DNA of 64,000 bases, taken from the NCBI RefSeq assembly GCF_009498295.1, contig NZ_CP040813.1, positions 62,001 to 126,000 on the forward strand, given 5' to 3'. Made by a program: the position numbers and the translations under genes. Positions within the stretch are counted from its first letter, which is position 1. Every line of letters begins with the position of its first letter. A model generated the notes under the pieces. The model searched no databases, had not been told where the DNA came from, and was given only the letters and a program-made list of their open reading frames with translations. This document shows, one piece after another, positions 18,005-29,142 of this stretch. The DNA is from Oceanihabitans sp. IOP_32 (GTDB taxonomy: Bacteria; Bacteroidota; Bacteroidia; Flavobacteriales; Flavobacteriaceae).

Positions 18005-18778
18005 ATGAATTATATCTCTAAAAACATCCAGCATTTAAGAAGCCTTAAAAAGCTTTCTCAAGAGGCTCTTGCCGAAGAATTAAAGGTATCACGCTCACGC
18101 ATAAGTTCTTATGAAGAGGGACGCTCTGCTCCATCTATTGAGTTTATAATTAGTTTTTCTGATTATGTTAAAATACCCATAGACATACTGCTTCGAAAGG
18201 ACTTAACAAAATCGACCGATTTCTCGTATATCGAATTAAACAACCAACGGGTTTTGTTCCCGATTACGGTAGATACTGATAATAATAATTTAATAGAAGT
18301 GGTTCCTGTTAAAGCCACTGCGGGGTATTTAGCGGGTTATGATGATGCCGAATACATCGAGCAACTTCAAAAAATTAAACTCCCTTTTTTACCCACAGGA
18401 AAACACAGAGCCTTTCCTATTAAAGGCGACTCCATGCTTCCTATGAAAGACGGTGCTTTTGTTGTAGGCCGTTTTATTGAGGATCGCAGCGACATAAAAT
18501 CTGGTAGAACTTATGTATTGTTAACGCTAAACGATGGCATGGTTTACAAACGCGTTAAAAACAATATCGCTTTAGACAACTCACTTTTGTTAATGTCTGA
18601 TAATAAGGCTTATCAGGATTACAGCATTCCTATTGATGAGGTTTTAGAACTTTGGGAGTTTACCTGCAGCATTAACACTCAAGAATATAACGAAGAAGAA
18701 TTAAAACTAAGCAGTATTATAAATATGTTTAATGAACTAGGTGTCGAGCTTAAAGCTTTAGAAAAAATAATAAAATGA
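18005..18778 (+). CDS. LexA-like repressor: XRE helix-turn-helix plus S24 peptidase
   Basis: 257 aa regulator. Residues 1-60 are an XRE helix-turn-helix (ISRSRISSYEEGR-type recognition helix); residues from about 95 onward are an S24 self-cleaving domain with an Ala-Gly cleavage-type site (KATAGYLAGYDD), the nucleophile in GDSMLPM and the Lys of VYKRV. By analogy with LexA/UmuD/CI it should be inactivated by RecA-stimulated self-cleavage. Divergent from dinB-dnaE and overlapping the next gene by 4 bases (ATGA at 18775), so it controls its own unit and probably the polymerases. RecA dependence is inferred. Confidence 0.9.
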   Translation: MNYISKNIQHLRSLKKLSQEALAEELKVSRSRISSYEEGRSAPSIEFIISFSDYVKIPIDILLRKDLTKSTDFSYIELNNQRVLFPITVDTDNNNLIEVVPVKATAGYLAGYDDAEYIEQLQKIKLPFLPTGKHRAFPIKGDSMLPMKDGAFVVGRFIEDRSDIKSGRTYVLLTLNDGMVYKRVKNNIALDNSLLLMSDNKAYQDYSIPIDEVLELWEFTCSINTQEYNEEELKLSSIINMFNELGVELKALEKIIK

Positions 18779-20112
18779 TATACACCATTATTGATGTTGA
18801 AACCACCGGAAAAGGAAATCGTATTACAGAAATTTCGATTTTTAAATATGATGGTCATACGGTAATTGATGAATTTACCTCGCTGGTTAATCCAGAAAGC
18901 TATATTCCAACACATATTACCGCTCTTACCGGAATAGACGATGCGCTTGTTGCCAACGCCCCTGTTTTTGAAGCCATTGCTGAAGATATTTTAAGCATTA
19001 CAGAAGATGCTGTTTTTGTAGCCCATAATGTTAATTTCGATTATAATGTGATTCAAGGTGAATTTAACCGATTAAATATCACCTTTAAAAGAAAGAAATT
19101 ATGCACCGTTAGACTATCTAGAAAACTATTATCGGGACATCAATCTTACAGCTTAGGTAAGCTATGTAAAGATTTAAAAATAAATTTAGTAGACAGACAC
19201 CGCGCACGTGGTGATGCCGAAGCGACTGTTATTTTATTTGAATTATTATTAAAACAACCCCATTCTGAGCAAGTTTTTAAAGACTTTTTAAACAAAAATT
19301 CAAGAGAAGCCACCTTACCGCCCAACCTGCCAAAACATGTGTTTGAAGCTTTACCAGAAACCCCTGGAATCTATTACTTTAAAAATAAAAAAAGCGATAT
19401 TATTTATGTGGGCAAAGCTAAAAACATAAAAAAAAGAGTACTCAGCCATTTTTACAGTAAAACCAAAAAATCTTTAGATATGGTTAGAGAAACTAGAGAC
19501 ATCGATTTTGAGCGTTCTGGTAGTGAATTAATTGCGCTTTTAATGGAAGATGCCGCCATTAAGCACCATTTCCCTGTTTTTAACCAAGTTTCTAAACGCA
19601 CTATACAATCGCATGCTATTTTTTGCTACGAAGACAGAAATGGCATTCTACACTTAGCCGTAAATAAAGGACGACTGGTTAACAATCCCTTAATTACATT
19701 TTTTAATCTGCGAGACACCAGGTTGTATCTTGAAAAAATATGCATTAAATACAATTTATGTCCTAAGTATTGCCATTTACAAGAAGCGGTGACACAATGC
19801 TCACACTTTAGCATCTCCAATTGTAAAGGCGTTTGTAAAAATGAAGAGTCTTATAACGACTACAACCAACGCGTTCTAGAAGCCATACACGATATTTCTG
19901 AAAACAAAAATGATGTGGTATTAAAAGAACAAGGACGAACGCCAGACGAAGATGCTTTTATTATGATTAAAGGTGGGGTGTATTTAGGCTACGGATTTAT
20001 AAACAAAGAAGAATCTATAAACCATCCCGATGATTTAACGCATTTTTTAATCCCTCAAAAAGATAATGTTGATGTTCAGAAAATTTTGAAAAATAAATTG
20101 TTTGCGCTCTGA
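18775..20112 (+). CDS. DnaQ-type 3'-5' exonuclease fused to GIY-YIG nuclease domain
   Basis: 445 aa fusion. N-terminal DEDD exonuclease: DVETTG (residues 7-12), HNVNFDYN (near 86) and HRARGDAEAT (near 142). A UvrC/Cho-like GIY-YIG domain follows from about residue 195 (PGIYYF...IYVGKAKNIKKRV). The C-terminal ~150 residues hold a Cys-containing segment (CPKYCHLQEAVTQCSHFSISNCKG). Such fusions are often annotated as DNA polymerase III epsilon. Likely roles are proofreading or lesion excision together with the co-regulated DinB and DnaE. The start overlaps the repressor stop (ATGA), so they are co-translated. Confidence 0.88.
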   Translation: MIYTIIDVETTGKGNRITEISIFKYDGHTVIDEFTSLVNPESYIPTHITALTGIDDALVANAPVFEAIAEDILSITEDAVFVAHNVNFDYNVIQGEFNRLNITFKRKKLCTVRLSRKLLSGHQSYSLGKLCKDLKINLVDRHRARGDAEATVILFELLLKQPHSEQVFKDFLNKNSREATLPPNLPKHVFEALPETPGIYYFKNKKSDIIYVGKAKNIKKRVLSHFYSKTKKSLDMVRETRDIDFERSGSELIALLMEDAAIKHHFPVFNQVSKRTIQSHAIFCYEDRNGILHLAVNKGRLVNNPLITFFNLRDTRLYLEKICIKYNLCPKYCHLQEAVTQCSHFSISNCKGVCKNEESYNDYNQRVLEAIHDISENKNDVVLKEQGRTPDEDAFIMIKGGVYLGYGFINKEESINHPDDLTHFLIPQKDNVDVQKILKNKLFAL

Positions 20113-20214
20113 TTTTATAGACAGATATAAGGCCTGATTTTAACTAAAAACATTACGACTAACCTATCACAACTCTTAAAAAATTATTTTATTTTCACAA
20201 AGCGCGTTAGAAAA

Positions 20215-21876
20215 TTAAACAACCTCCAAAAGCACTATACCAAACTCGGAATTCACGACAACTTTACCTTGTTTTACAGTTACATCTTGATTGGAATACG
20301 CATCACGTAAAACCACACCATCTTCAAAAACTTTTGATACATCCAAGGCTTTTTTACCTTTTTGTAAATTTAAGCCCACAACAACAACATCGTTATAATT
20401 GTCTTTTGTAAAATGTCTTGAAAACAGGTAGGGCGCTTTAGAAATCATTTTATGAATGCCTGCCCCCACAGCGGGGTGATTTGCTCTAAACCGACCAAGT
20501 TTTTGCCAGTGTTTTATAATGTTTTTGGTTTCTGCAGTATTCGCAATAGCCTCCCAATTCATGTTAGAGCGCAATGTGGCATCACCTTGAGTGCCTTCTA
20601 TAATTAATGACCGTGCAGACTCATCGCCATAATATATTTGAGAAGTTCCTGGCGCCAACAATAATTTGGTAGCGGTTTCGTAAGGTTTCTCGCGAGCAGC
20701 ATCAAAAGGTTGCCCATCATCATGAGATGATAAATAATTTAATGTCCCGTGATTTTTTAAATCTGTAGTAAGGTGTTTTGAATAGCTGCTAAACAAGGTC
20801 TCATAATCCATTTGTTTGGCGTTCCATTTAAACTGAAAATTAACAAGACTATGAAAAGCCTTATCAAAATAATTCACTTTTTTATCTCCAAAATCAAAAT
20901 ATTGCCCCGTATCGATGCCATAATTGTAAACCTCTCCTACCAAATAAAAATCGGTATCGTCTAAAACTTTATCAGGGTTATTCTTTTTGTATGTCGCGAA
21001 AGCGTAATCGCATTCTGTTTTAAACTCTTGCCATACGAAAGCTTCAGTGTGTTTTACGGTATCCACACGATAGCCATCAATTCCAAATTCTGTGATGTAA
21101 TCTGTTAGCCATTTAATAATATAAAACCGTGGTGCTCTGGGGTAGCCCGTGCGTTTAAAAAACGCATCAAGCTCAGCTATTTCTTGCTCGTATCGACCTT
21201 CTGCTTTCCATTTCTCAACCAAATGTGGTGGTAAATCTACCGCTTCATCACGTTCTGTTTTTATATCTGGAAGATTTTCAACCAAGGTGCAAGCGATCGT
21301 GTTTTCGTAACTGTCGTAAGTACATTTAGGTCCAGTTCTTACCCAACCTGAAGACCACAACGGATCCTTTTTTGTTACAGGCCCCGTGTGATTTATAACC
21401 GCATCCAACACAATTCTAATCCCATTTTTATGAGCCACTTCTACTAATCTCTTTAAATCTTCTGCTGTGCCAAAATTGGGTTCCATGGCCGTCCAATCCT
21501 TTGTCCAATACCCATGAAACCCATAAGTAAATCCAGTCCCTTCATTTGTGCCCTCATGAATTTGCTCCACAACAGGCGACATCCAAATGGCATTAACGCC
21601 TAAATTGGTAAAATATCCTGATTCAATTTTTTTAGTAATGCCTTTTATATCACCACCTTCAAAACCGCGCAGTTTTCCAGTTTCTTGTGTTCTATTAAAA
21701 TTAATATCGTTAGATGTATCGCCATTATTAAACCTATCGGTTAAAAGAAAATATAAGTTAGCGGCTTCCCATACAAATGGTGTTTCAACTTTTTCTATCT
21801 CTAAATTTTCGTTGGTTTTTTTAGCACAATTTGTAAAAAATAAAAGCGTGAGTACTAGAATTAAAAATTGTTTCAT
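20215..21876 (-). CDS. GH13 alpha-amylase family lipoprotein (1)
   Basis: 553 aa alpha-glucan hydrolase with a lipoprotein signal (LLFFTNC). The GH13 triad is intact: Asp272 in GYRVDT, Glu315 in VGEVYN and Asp386 in SSHDD. The N-terminal TIM-barrel motif (DAVINHTGP) is present and a short beta-domain ends the protein. It probably acts in the periplasm or at the outer membrane on maltooligosaccharides. Last gene of the minus-strand starch operon, 10 bases after the preceding GH13 gene. Bond specificity is not determined by the sequence alone. Converges with the exonuclease gene across a 102-base gap with no clear terminator. Confidence 0.9.
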   Translation of the reverse strand: MKQFLILVLTLLFFTNCAKKTNENLEIEKVETPFVWEAANLYFLLTDRFNNGDTSNDINFNRTQETGKLRGFEGGDIKGITKKIESGYFTNLGVNAIWMSPVVEQIHEGTNEGTGFTYGFHGYWTKDWTAMEPNFGTAEDLKRLVEVAHKNGIRIVLDAVINHTGPVTKKDPLWSSGWVRTGPKCTYDSYENTIACTLVENLPDIKTERDEAVDLPPHLVEKWKAEGRYEQEIAELDAFFKRTGYPRAPRFYIIKWLTDYITEFGIDGYRVDTVKHTEAFVWQEFKTECDYAFATYKKNNPDKVLDDTDFYLVGEVYNYGIDTGQYFDFGDKKVNYFDKAFHSLVNFQFKWNAKQMDYETLFSSYSKHLTTDLKNHGTLNYLSSHDDGQPFDAAREKPYETATKLLLAPGTSQIYYGDESARSLIIEGTQGDATLRSNMNWEAIANTAETKNIIKHWQKLGRFRANHPAVGAGIHKMISKAPYLFSRHFTKDNYNDVVVVGLNLQKGKKALDVSKVFEDGVVLRDAYSNQDVTVKQGKVVVNSEFGIVLLEVV

Positions 21877-21886
21877 GGGGTTTGTT

Positions 21887-23776
21887 TTATTGAACTTTTA
21901 ATATGAAAGATTCCAAGGCATTTAAAGTTATATTGAGGGTTGCAAAGTCTTCATCTACAATTAAATCTGTTGAAAACTGTTGGTATAATTGATCTTCAAC
22001 CTTATAATTACTTTTATCAAAATGCCATGTATCTATAATGTTTTTTGGAATTTTTAAGCTGAAACTATACGTATTATCGACATCAAAGTTTGAAACCACT
22101 ATCAGTTTTTCAGTAGCACTCCAACGCACAAAAGACAGTAATTTATCGGTGTAACCCTCCGTATGTTTTCTGTTATACAGATGAATGTCTTGATACTCAC
22201 CAGCAAGCGCAGAACTGGTTATAGTAAAGTTTAATAAGCGCTTATAAAAATCTCGTAATGTTTTTTCTTGATCGGTTAACAGACCGCCATCAAATTGCTT
22301 ATTATTTACCCAACGTTGGTGAGCAGGTACGCCCACATAATCGAAAATTGAGGTGCGTGTTGGGGTGCCAAAACCCGCTTGTTCAGAGCTATCTTCGCCA
22401 ACTTCCTGACCAAAATAAATCATAGTTGGCGACGTACTTATTGTGGCAGAAACCACCATAGCTGGTTTGCCTTTATTAGCATGTCCAGCAAAATCTGGAC
22501 TTGCGATACGTTGCTCATCATGATTTTCAAGAAAGTGAAGCATTTCGTGTTCAATATCCTTTAAATCCTCTTGAATTGGCGGTATATTATCGGTTTTTCC
22601 ACGACCTTGCATGATGTTTTTAATGGTATCGTACAACTGGACTTTATCGTATAAATAATCCATTTTTCCCTTTTTAATATAAGCTCTATATAACTTAGGG
22701 TTGTAAACTTCGGCTAATAAAAAAGCATCAGGATTTTTCATTTTAATGGACGAATTCATAAAACTCCAAAATTCGACAGGTACCATTTCTGCCATATCGT
22801 AACGAAAACCATCAACACCCATGGCGATCCAATAGTGTGTGATGTCTTTAAATTTCACCCAAGAATCTGGCACTGTTTTATCTTGCCAAAACTTAAAATG
22901 TGTTTTGTAATCCTCATTTTCAAAACCCTCAGGAAGGGTATCGAAATCTTTTTTTCCATCTGGACTAACGCCATAATTAATTTTTACAGTTTCGTACCAA
23001 TCGTTCATATTTGGTTGTGATAATCGTGAGCCATTGCCTGTCCATTTTGCAGGCACCTCATTAAACTCACCATCTGCCAAAGGATGTTTTTCGCCTCCCA
23101 AAGGCAAATAGCCATCTTGCCAAACAGGAACTTTAAAAGCTTGGCTTGGGTTGTAATAAAAATTATTATTTACATGATACGTTACTGTTTTATCGTCGGT
23201 AGCACCAAAGTCTAACACACCTTTGGGGTTGTTTAAACCCTTGTAATTTCTGGCGACATGGTTAGGCACAATATCAATAATAACCTTTAAACCCACAGCA
23301 TGAGATCGTGCAATAAGCGCTTTGAATTCTTCTAATCTGTTTTCAGGATTTTCGGCTAAATCTGGATTTACGTTATAATAATCTTTTACGGCATAAGGCG
23401 ATCCTGCTCTACCTTTTACCACGTCTGGATCGTCGTTTAAAATGCCATACGTTGTGTAATCTCTAATAACGGCATGATGTGGCACGCCAGTATACCAAAT
23501 ATGTGTTACGCCTAAATCTTTAATTTCTTTGAGTGCTTTATCGGTAAAATCGCCAAACTTACCTACGCCGTTTTCTTCAATGGTTCCCCAAGGTTTGTTT
23601 GTGGTATTCGTGTTTCCGAATAAACGGGTAAATACTTGATATACTACTTTTTTGCTCCTAAATTCCGTCTTATTTAATGGCGATGCTTGACCTTGGTTTA
23701 CTTCATTTTCACAGCCAACTGCTATAAAAAAAAGAAACAGGACTATAAAAAGACTTTGCTTATTCATAACGTTCAT
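21887..23776 (-). CDS. GH13 alpha-amylase family lipoprotein (2)
   Basis: 629 aa with lipobox FIAVGC. Catalytic residues: Asp327 (GFRYDMAEM), Glu356 (LLAEVYNP) and Asp420 (LENHDEQR). It has a long inserted region between the first barrel strands (about residues 130-270) that resembles the subfamily found in many Bacteroidota starch loci. Expected to cleave alpha-1,4 glucans in the envelope. Nine bases downstream of the esterase-like gene and ten upstream of the next GH13 gene, so it belongs to the same operon. Confidence 0.9.
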   Translation of the reverse strand: MNVMNKQSLFIVLFLFFIAVGCENEVNQGQASPLNKTEFRSKKVVYQVFTRLFGNTNTTNKPWGTIEENGVGKFGDFTDKALKEIKDLGVTHIWYTGVPHHAVIRDYTTYGILNDDPDVVKGRAGSPYAVKDYYNVNPDLAENPENRLEEFKALIARSHAVGLKVIIDIVPNHVARNYKGLNNPKGVLDFGATDDKTVTYHVNNNFYYNPSQAFKVPVWQDGYLPLGGEKHPLADGEFNEVPAKWTGNGSRLSQPNMNDWYETVKINYGVSPDGKKDFDTLPEGFENEDYKTHFKFWQDKTVPDSWVKFKDITHYWIAMGVDGFRYDMAEMVPVEFWSFMNSSIKMKNPDAFLLAEVYNPKLYRAYIKKGKMDYLYDKVQLYDTIKNIMQGRGKTDNIPPIQEDLKDIEHEMLHFLENHDEQRIASPDFAGHANKGKPAMVVSATISTSPTMIYFGQEVGEDSSEQAGFGTPTRTSIFDYVGVPAHQRWVNNKQFDGGLLTDQEKTLRDFYKRLLNFTITSSALAGEYQDIHLYNRKHTEGYTDKLLSFVRWSATEKLIVVSNFDVDNTYSFSLKIPKNIIDTWHFDKSNYKVEDQLYQQFSTDLIVDEDFATLNITLNALESFILKVQ

Positions 23777-23785
23777 TTTTAAATT

Positions 23786-24955
23786 TTAATCCCTAACAAA
23801 TAACCATAAAACAGCTGGCTTGAATTCGGTTTTCCAAAACGATTCGCTATGCATTCCGTGAGGCACAATTTTTTTATAGATATTTTCTTCTGAAAAATTA
23901 TTTGCCAGCATAAGCTCCACCATGGCATTCATGTTATCAACCATGTCTTGCCCCTCTTTTTCACCAACTAAATAATAGAACTTAGCGGTATTAGGATGTG
24001 TTTTTGTAAACTGAAAACTCGCTTTAGCATACCAAAACGTAGGTGAAAACACCATAGATTTACCAAATACATCAGGTCTTTTAACTGTTGCATAATGTGC
24101 AAACAAACCGCCCAAAGACGAGCCTGAAATCCCTGTGTTTTCGCTATCTGGTTTGGTTCTGTATGCTTTATCGATTTCTGGTTTTAGTTGGTTTACTAAA
24201 AAATCTAAATACAAAGCGCCTTCGCCTTTGCCATATCTTTTGTTATCCCAAGCGGAATATTCATTTAAACGTTTTTCGTTAGCATGATTAATCGCAACCA
24301 CAATGAGTCCGAAACCCGTTTCATTATATATGGTATTTAATGTTTCGTCCACTTCCCATTCACCGCTATACGAGGTGTTAACATCGAATACATTCTGACC
24401 GTCTTGTATATATAAAACAGGATAACTTGCTTTGGAAACCTCGTAATTTGGCGGTAAATACACACTTATTTTTCGCTTGCGCTGAAGTTGGGGCATTTCA
24501 AATTCTTCTGCAAACACATGTACATTTTTGGAAGCCGTAGTGGGTTTGTTTTTCTGATTGGGATTATTCCAATTCAAAATCTTTATAGCCACAGTATCTG
24601 AAGTTGTAGTAAAAGAATAAACTCTATTATCTATTGGGTTTCCGTCGGTTTCACACTCCACAGTTGCCCAATTGCCCTGTGTGAATTTAAAGCTTAAGGT
24701 TTCGCTATATTTGGGAATACTAATTTGATATTGATTATTTGTTTTATTTAGTTTAAAGGGGTCTTTGCCACCGGACCAACCTTCAAAATCTCCTGAAATA
24801 TAAAGGTCTTGCTTATAATCGTGATGCTCTGGTAAGCCTGTTATCACAAAGGTAACAAGCCCTTTATCTGCAAACGTACTAACCTCTTGTTTTTTATGGT
24901 TTAAACAAGAAACAAAAACAAGACTTAATAGTAAGATGCTGAGTGGGCTTTTCAT
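23786..24955 (-). CDS. Esterase (alpha/beta hydrolase) lipoprotein with N-terminal CBM20-like domain
   Basis: 389 aa with lipobox VFVSC. Residues about 30-135 look like a starch-binding CBM20-type beta-sandwich (VTFVITGLPEHHD...LYISGDFEGWSGG). Residues about 150-389 form an esterase D/IroE-like hydrolase with nucleophile Ser280 in GSSLGG and catalytic His in VPHGMHSESFW (His366 or His369). An esterase inside a starch operon suggests removal of acyl groups from the polysaccharide, or another ester linkage, but the substrate is inferred from context only. Tightly spaced on both sides (9 and 50 bases). Confidence 0.85.
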   Translation of the reverse strand: MKSPLSILLLSLVFVSCLNHKKQEVSTFADKGLVTFVITGLPEHHDYKQDLYISGDFEGWSGGKDPFKLNKTNNQYQISIPKYSETLSFKFTQGNWATVECETDGNPIDNRVYSFTTTSDTVAIKILNWNNPNQKNKPTTASKNVHVFAEEFEMPQLQRKRKISVYLPPNYEVSKASYPVLYIQDGQNVFDVNTSYSGEWEVDETLNTIYNETGFGLIVVAINHANEKRLNEYSAWDNKRYGKGEGALYLDFLVNQLKPEIDKAYRTKPDSENTGISGSSLGGLFAHYATVKRPDVFGKSMVFSPTFWYAKASFQFTKTHPNTAKFYYLVGEKEGQDMVDNMNAMVELMLANNFSEENIYKKIVPHGMHSESFWKTEFKPAVLWLFVRD

Positions 24956-25005
24956 TTTGTGTTTTCCTGAGACTTATTTGGTTTTAAAATAGTATCTGGT
25001 TTTTG

Positions 25006-26991
25006 TTATAATTTGGTGCTTAAAACCATACTCCCTTTTTCATTTAATAACAAACTATCGTTCCAAATTACTTTGGCATTGGTAATAATATTCTTTAATG
25101 TTCTTCCTTTTAAACCGAGTTCCTCAAACCTGCTTAAATCTAAATCTAGCGGTTTGGTATTTTTGTTTAAGATATGCACTACGGTTTCGTCCTCTAAAAC
25201 CCTAAACAAGACATAAACACCATTTTCTGGTGCGAAATGTATTGTTTTTCCGTCGTGAATAGCCTTACTATCTTTTCTATAGTTCAGTATTTTTTTAAGG
25301 AAGGCTTGCATGCTTTTTTGATCTGCTGTTAAACCGTCTCTTGTAAAGGCATTTACGGCATCGCCTGCCCAACCTCCGGGGAAATCGGTACGAATTAAAC
25401 CATGATCGCCAGGCTTATCAAAATCATGCATTAAGATTTCTGTTCCGTAATAAATTTGAGGTGTTCTTGGTAAAGTCAATATATAACTTAAAGCCATTTT
25501 TGTGTTTATAACATCTCCTTTTAAGGCTGTAAAAATGCGACTCATATCATGATTGTCTGTGAAAATCATAATATCTTTTGGATTCGCATAATGAAAATCG
25601 TTGGCTAAACCTTCGTAAATTTTAACTAAGCCGTTATCCCAAGATTCTTCTTCATTTAAGGCATCGACTAGGTTTTTTTGCATGGCAAAATCCATGGTCG
25701 ATTTTAAATTAGATTGGTAACCATCTTTATTATTTGCGCCCTTTTGCCAATACCCAATAAGTAGCGGGTTATAACTCCACTCTTCACCAACAATATTAAA
25801 ATTCGGGTATTCGTTCATAATTTCTCCAGCCCATTGACTCATAAAATCTTTATCGGGATAGGGATAGGTATCTTGACGAATGCCCCCTAAGTTTAAAGTT
25901 TCTATCCACCAAATACTATTTTGAATGGTATATTTTGCCATAAATGAATTGCGCTGATTTAAGTCTGGCATAGCCGAGACAAACCAACCTGCACTCATGT
26001 TTTCTTTATCTGTTTTAGAGGCGTATAGGTCTTGATTTACGGTACGCCTGTGGTTGGTGGTAATGCTTTTACTATCATCCCAATTATCCTTGTTTTTTAC
26101 ATAGTTATCTTGATGGTTTACCCAATCGCTAAAGGGTAAATCTGGCATCCACCAATGCGCAATACCGCAATGATTTGCGACTTGATCCATAATTAATTTC
26201 ATGCCTTTTCCAGACATTTTTGACGACAATGCTTTATAATCATCTAAAGTGCCGTAACGCGGATCTACCTGATAATAATCTGTAATCGCATAGCCGTGAT
26301 AAGAGCTCTGAGGCATATTATTTGTTAATAAGGGGCCCGTCCAAATTGCGGTAAAACCCAAATCGTCAATGTAATTTAGATGATTTACAATCCCTTGAAT
26401 ATCGCCACCATGACGTGCATAATCATCGTTTCGGTTTATAGTCTTTTCTTGAAGTGAAGTCTCTACATCGTTATCTGGATTTCCATTAGAAAACCGATCT
26501 GGTGTTATCAAATAAACGGCATCACTACTATTAAAACCAATATAATCTTCGGCTTGCCTGTCTCTGGGTTTTAACTGATAGGTATAAACCAAATTGGCCT
26601 TATTATCTTTTTTAAACATGATGTTGAATTTACCTGCTTTTGTGGTTTCAGAAATACTCAAATCTATGAACAGGTAATTTGGACTATCGGCTTGGTGTAC
26701 CTTTTCAATTGAAACCCCTGGATAATTAATTTCTGGTTTCCATGTTGAAATATTAGGATGATGCACCAAAAGTTGTAACGAGGTGTTTTTAAAACCAACC
26801 CACCAATTTAAAGGCTCTACAAGGTTAATATCCCGTCTTTCTTCTAATAGCGGTTTTTCATCAACCCCATTTGCAGTTAAATCATTTTGTTTTTTACAAG
26901 ATACATTAAGGATCAATACACAAAGCACCCTAACTGTAAAGAAATGAATGGACGTTTTTTTAAACTTATAATAACTCATAGCAACCCGCAT
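25006..26991 (-). CDS. GH13 neopullulanase/alpha-amylase lipoprotein (SusA-like)
   Basis: 661 aa with an N-terminal Ig-like domain (about residues 45-140) typical of neopullulanase/cyclomaltodextrinase enzymes, then the GH13 barrel. Triad: Asp374 (GIRQDTYP), Glu403 (VGEEW), Asp482 (DNHDM). Lipobox LNVSC. The position directly after GH97 mirrors the susA/susB pairing of Bacteroides. The ATG (26991) immediately follows the GH97 stop codon; an internal ATG at 26979 (MSYYKF) is an equally good start for the signal peptide. Expected to hydrolyse maltooligosaccharides in the periplasm. Confidence 0.9.
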   Translation of the reverse strand: MRVAMSYYKFKKTSIHFFTVRVLCVLILNVSCKKQNDLTANGVDEKPLLEERRDINLVEPLNWWVGFKNTSLQLLVHHPNISTWKPEINYPGVSIEKVHQADSPNYLFIDLSISETTKAGKFNIMFKKDNKANLVYTYQLKPRDRQAEDYIGFNSSDAVYLITPDRFSNGNPDNDVETSLQEKTINRNDDYARHGGDIQGIVNHLNYIDDLGFTAIWTGPLLTNNMPQSSYHGYAITDYYQVDPRYGTLDDYKALSSKMSGKGMKLIMDQVANHCGIAHWWMPDLPFSDWVNHQDNYVKNKDNWDDSKSITTNHRRTVNQDLYASKTDKENMSAGWFVSAMPDLNQRNSFMAKYTIQNSIWWIETLNLGGIRQDTYPYPDKDFMSQWAGEIMNEYPNFNIVGEEWSYNPLLIGYWQKGANNKDGYQSNLKSTMDFAMQKNLVDALNEEESWDNGLVKIYEGLANDFHYANPKDIMIFTDNHDMSRIFTALKGDVINTKMALSYILTLPRTPQIYYGTEILMHDFDKPGDHGLIRTDFPGGWAGDAVNAFTRDGLTADQKSMQAFLKKILNYRKDSKAIHDGKTIHFAPENGVYVLFRVLEDETVVHILNKNTKPLDLDLSRFEELGLKGRTLKNIITNAKVIWNDSLLLNEKGSMVLSTKL

Positions 26992-29109
<2,118 letters not shown>

Positions 29110-29142
29110 TTTTTATGCTTTTATGTTAATGATTTTTTAAAA

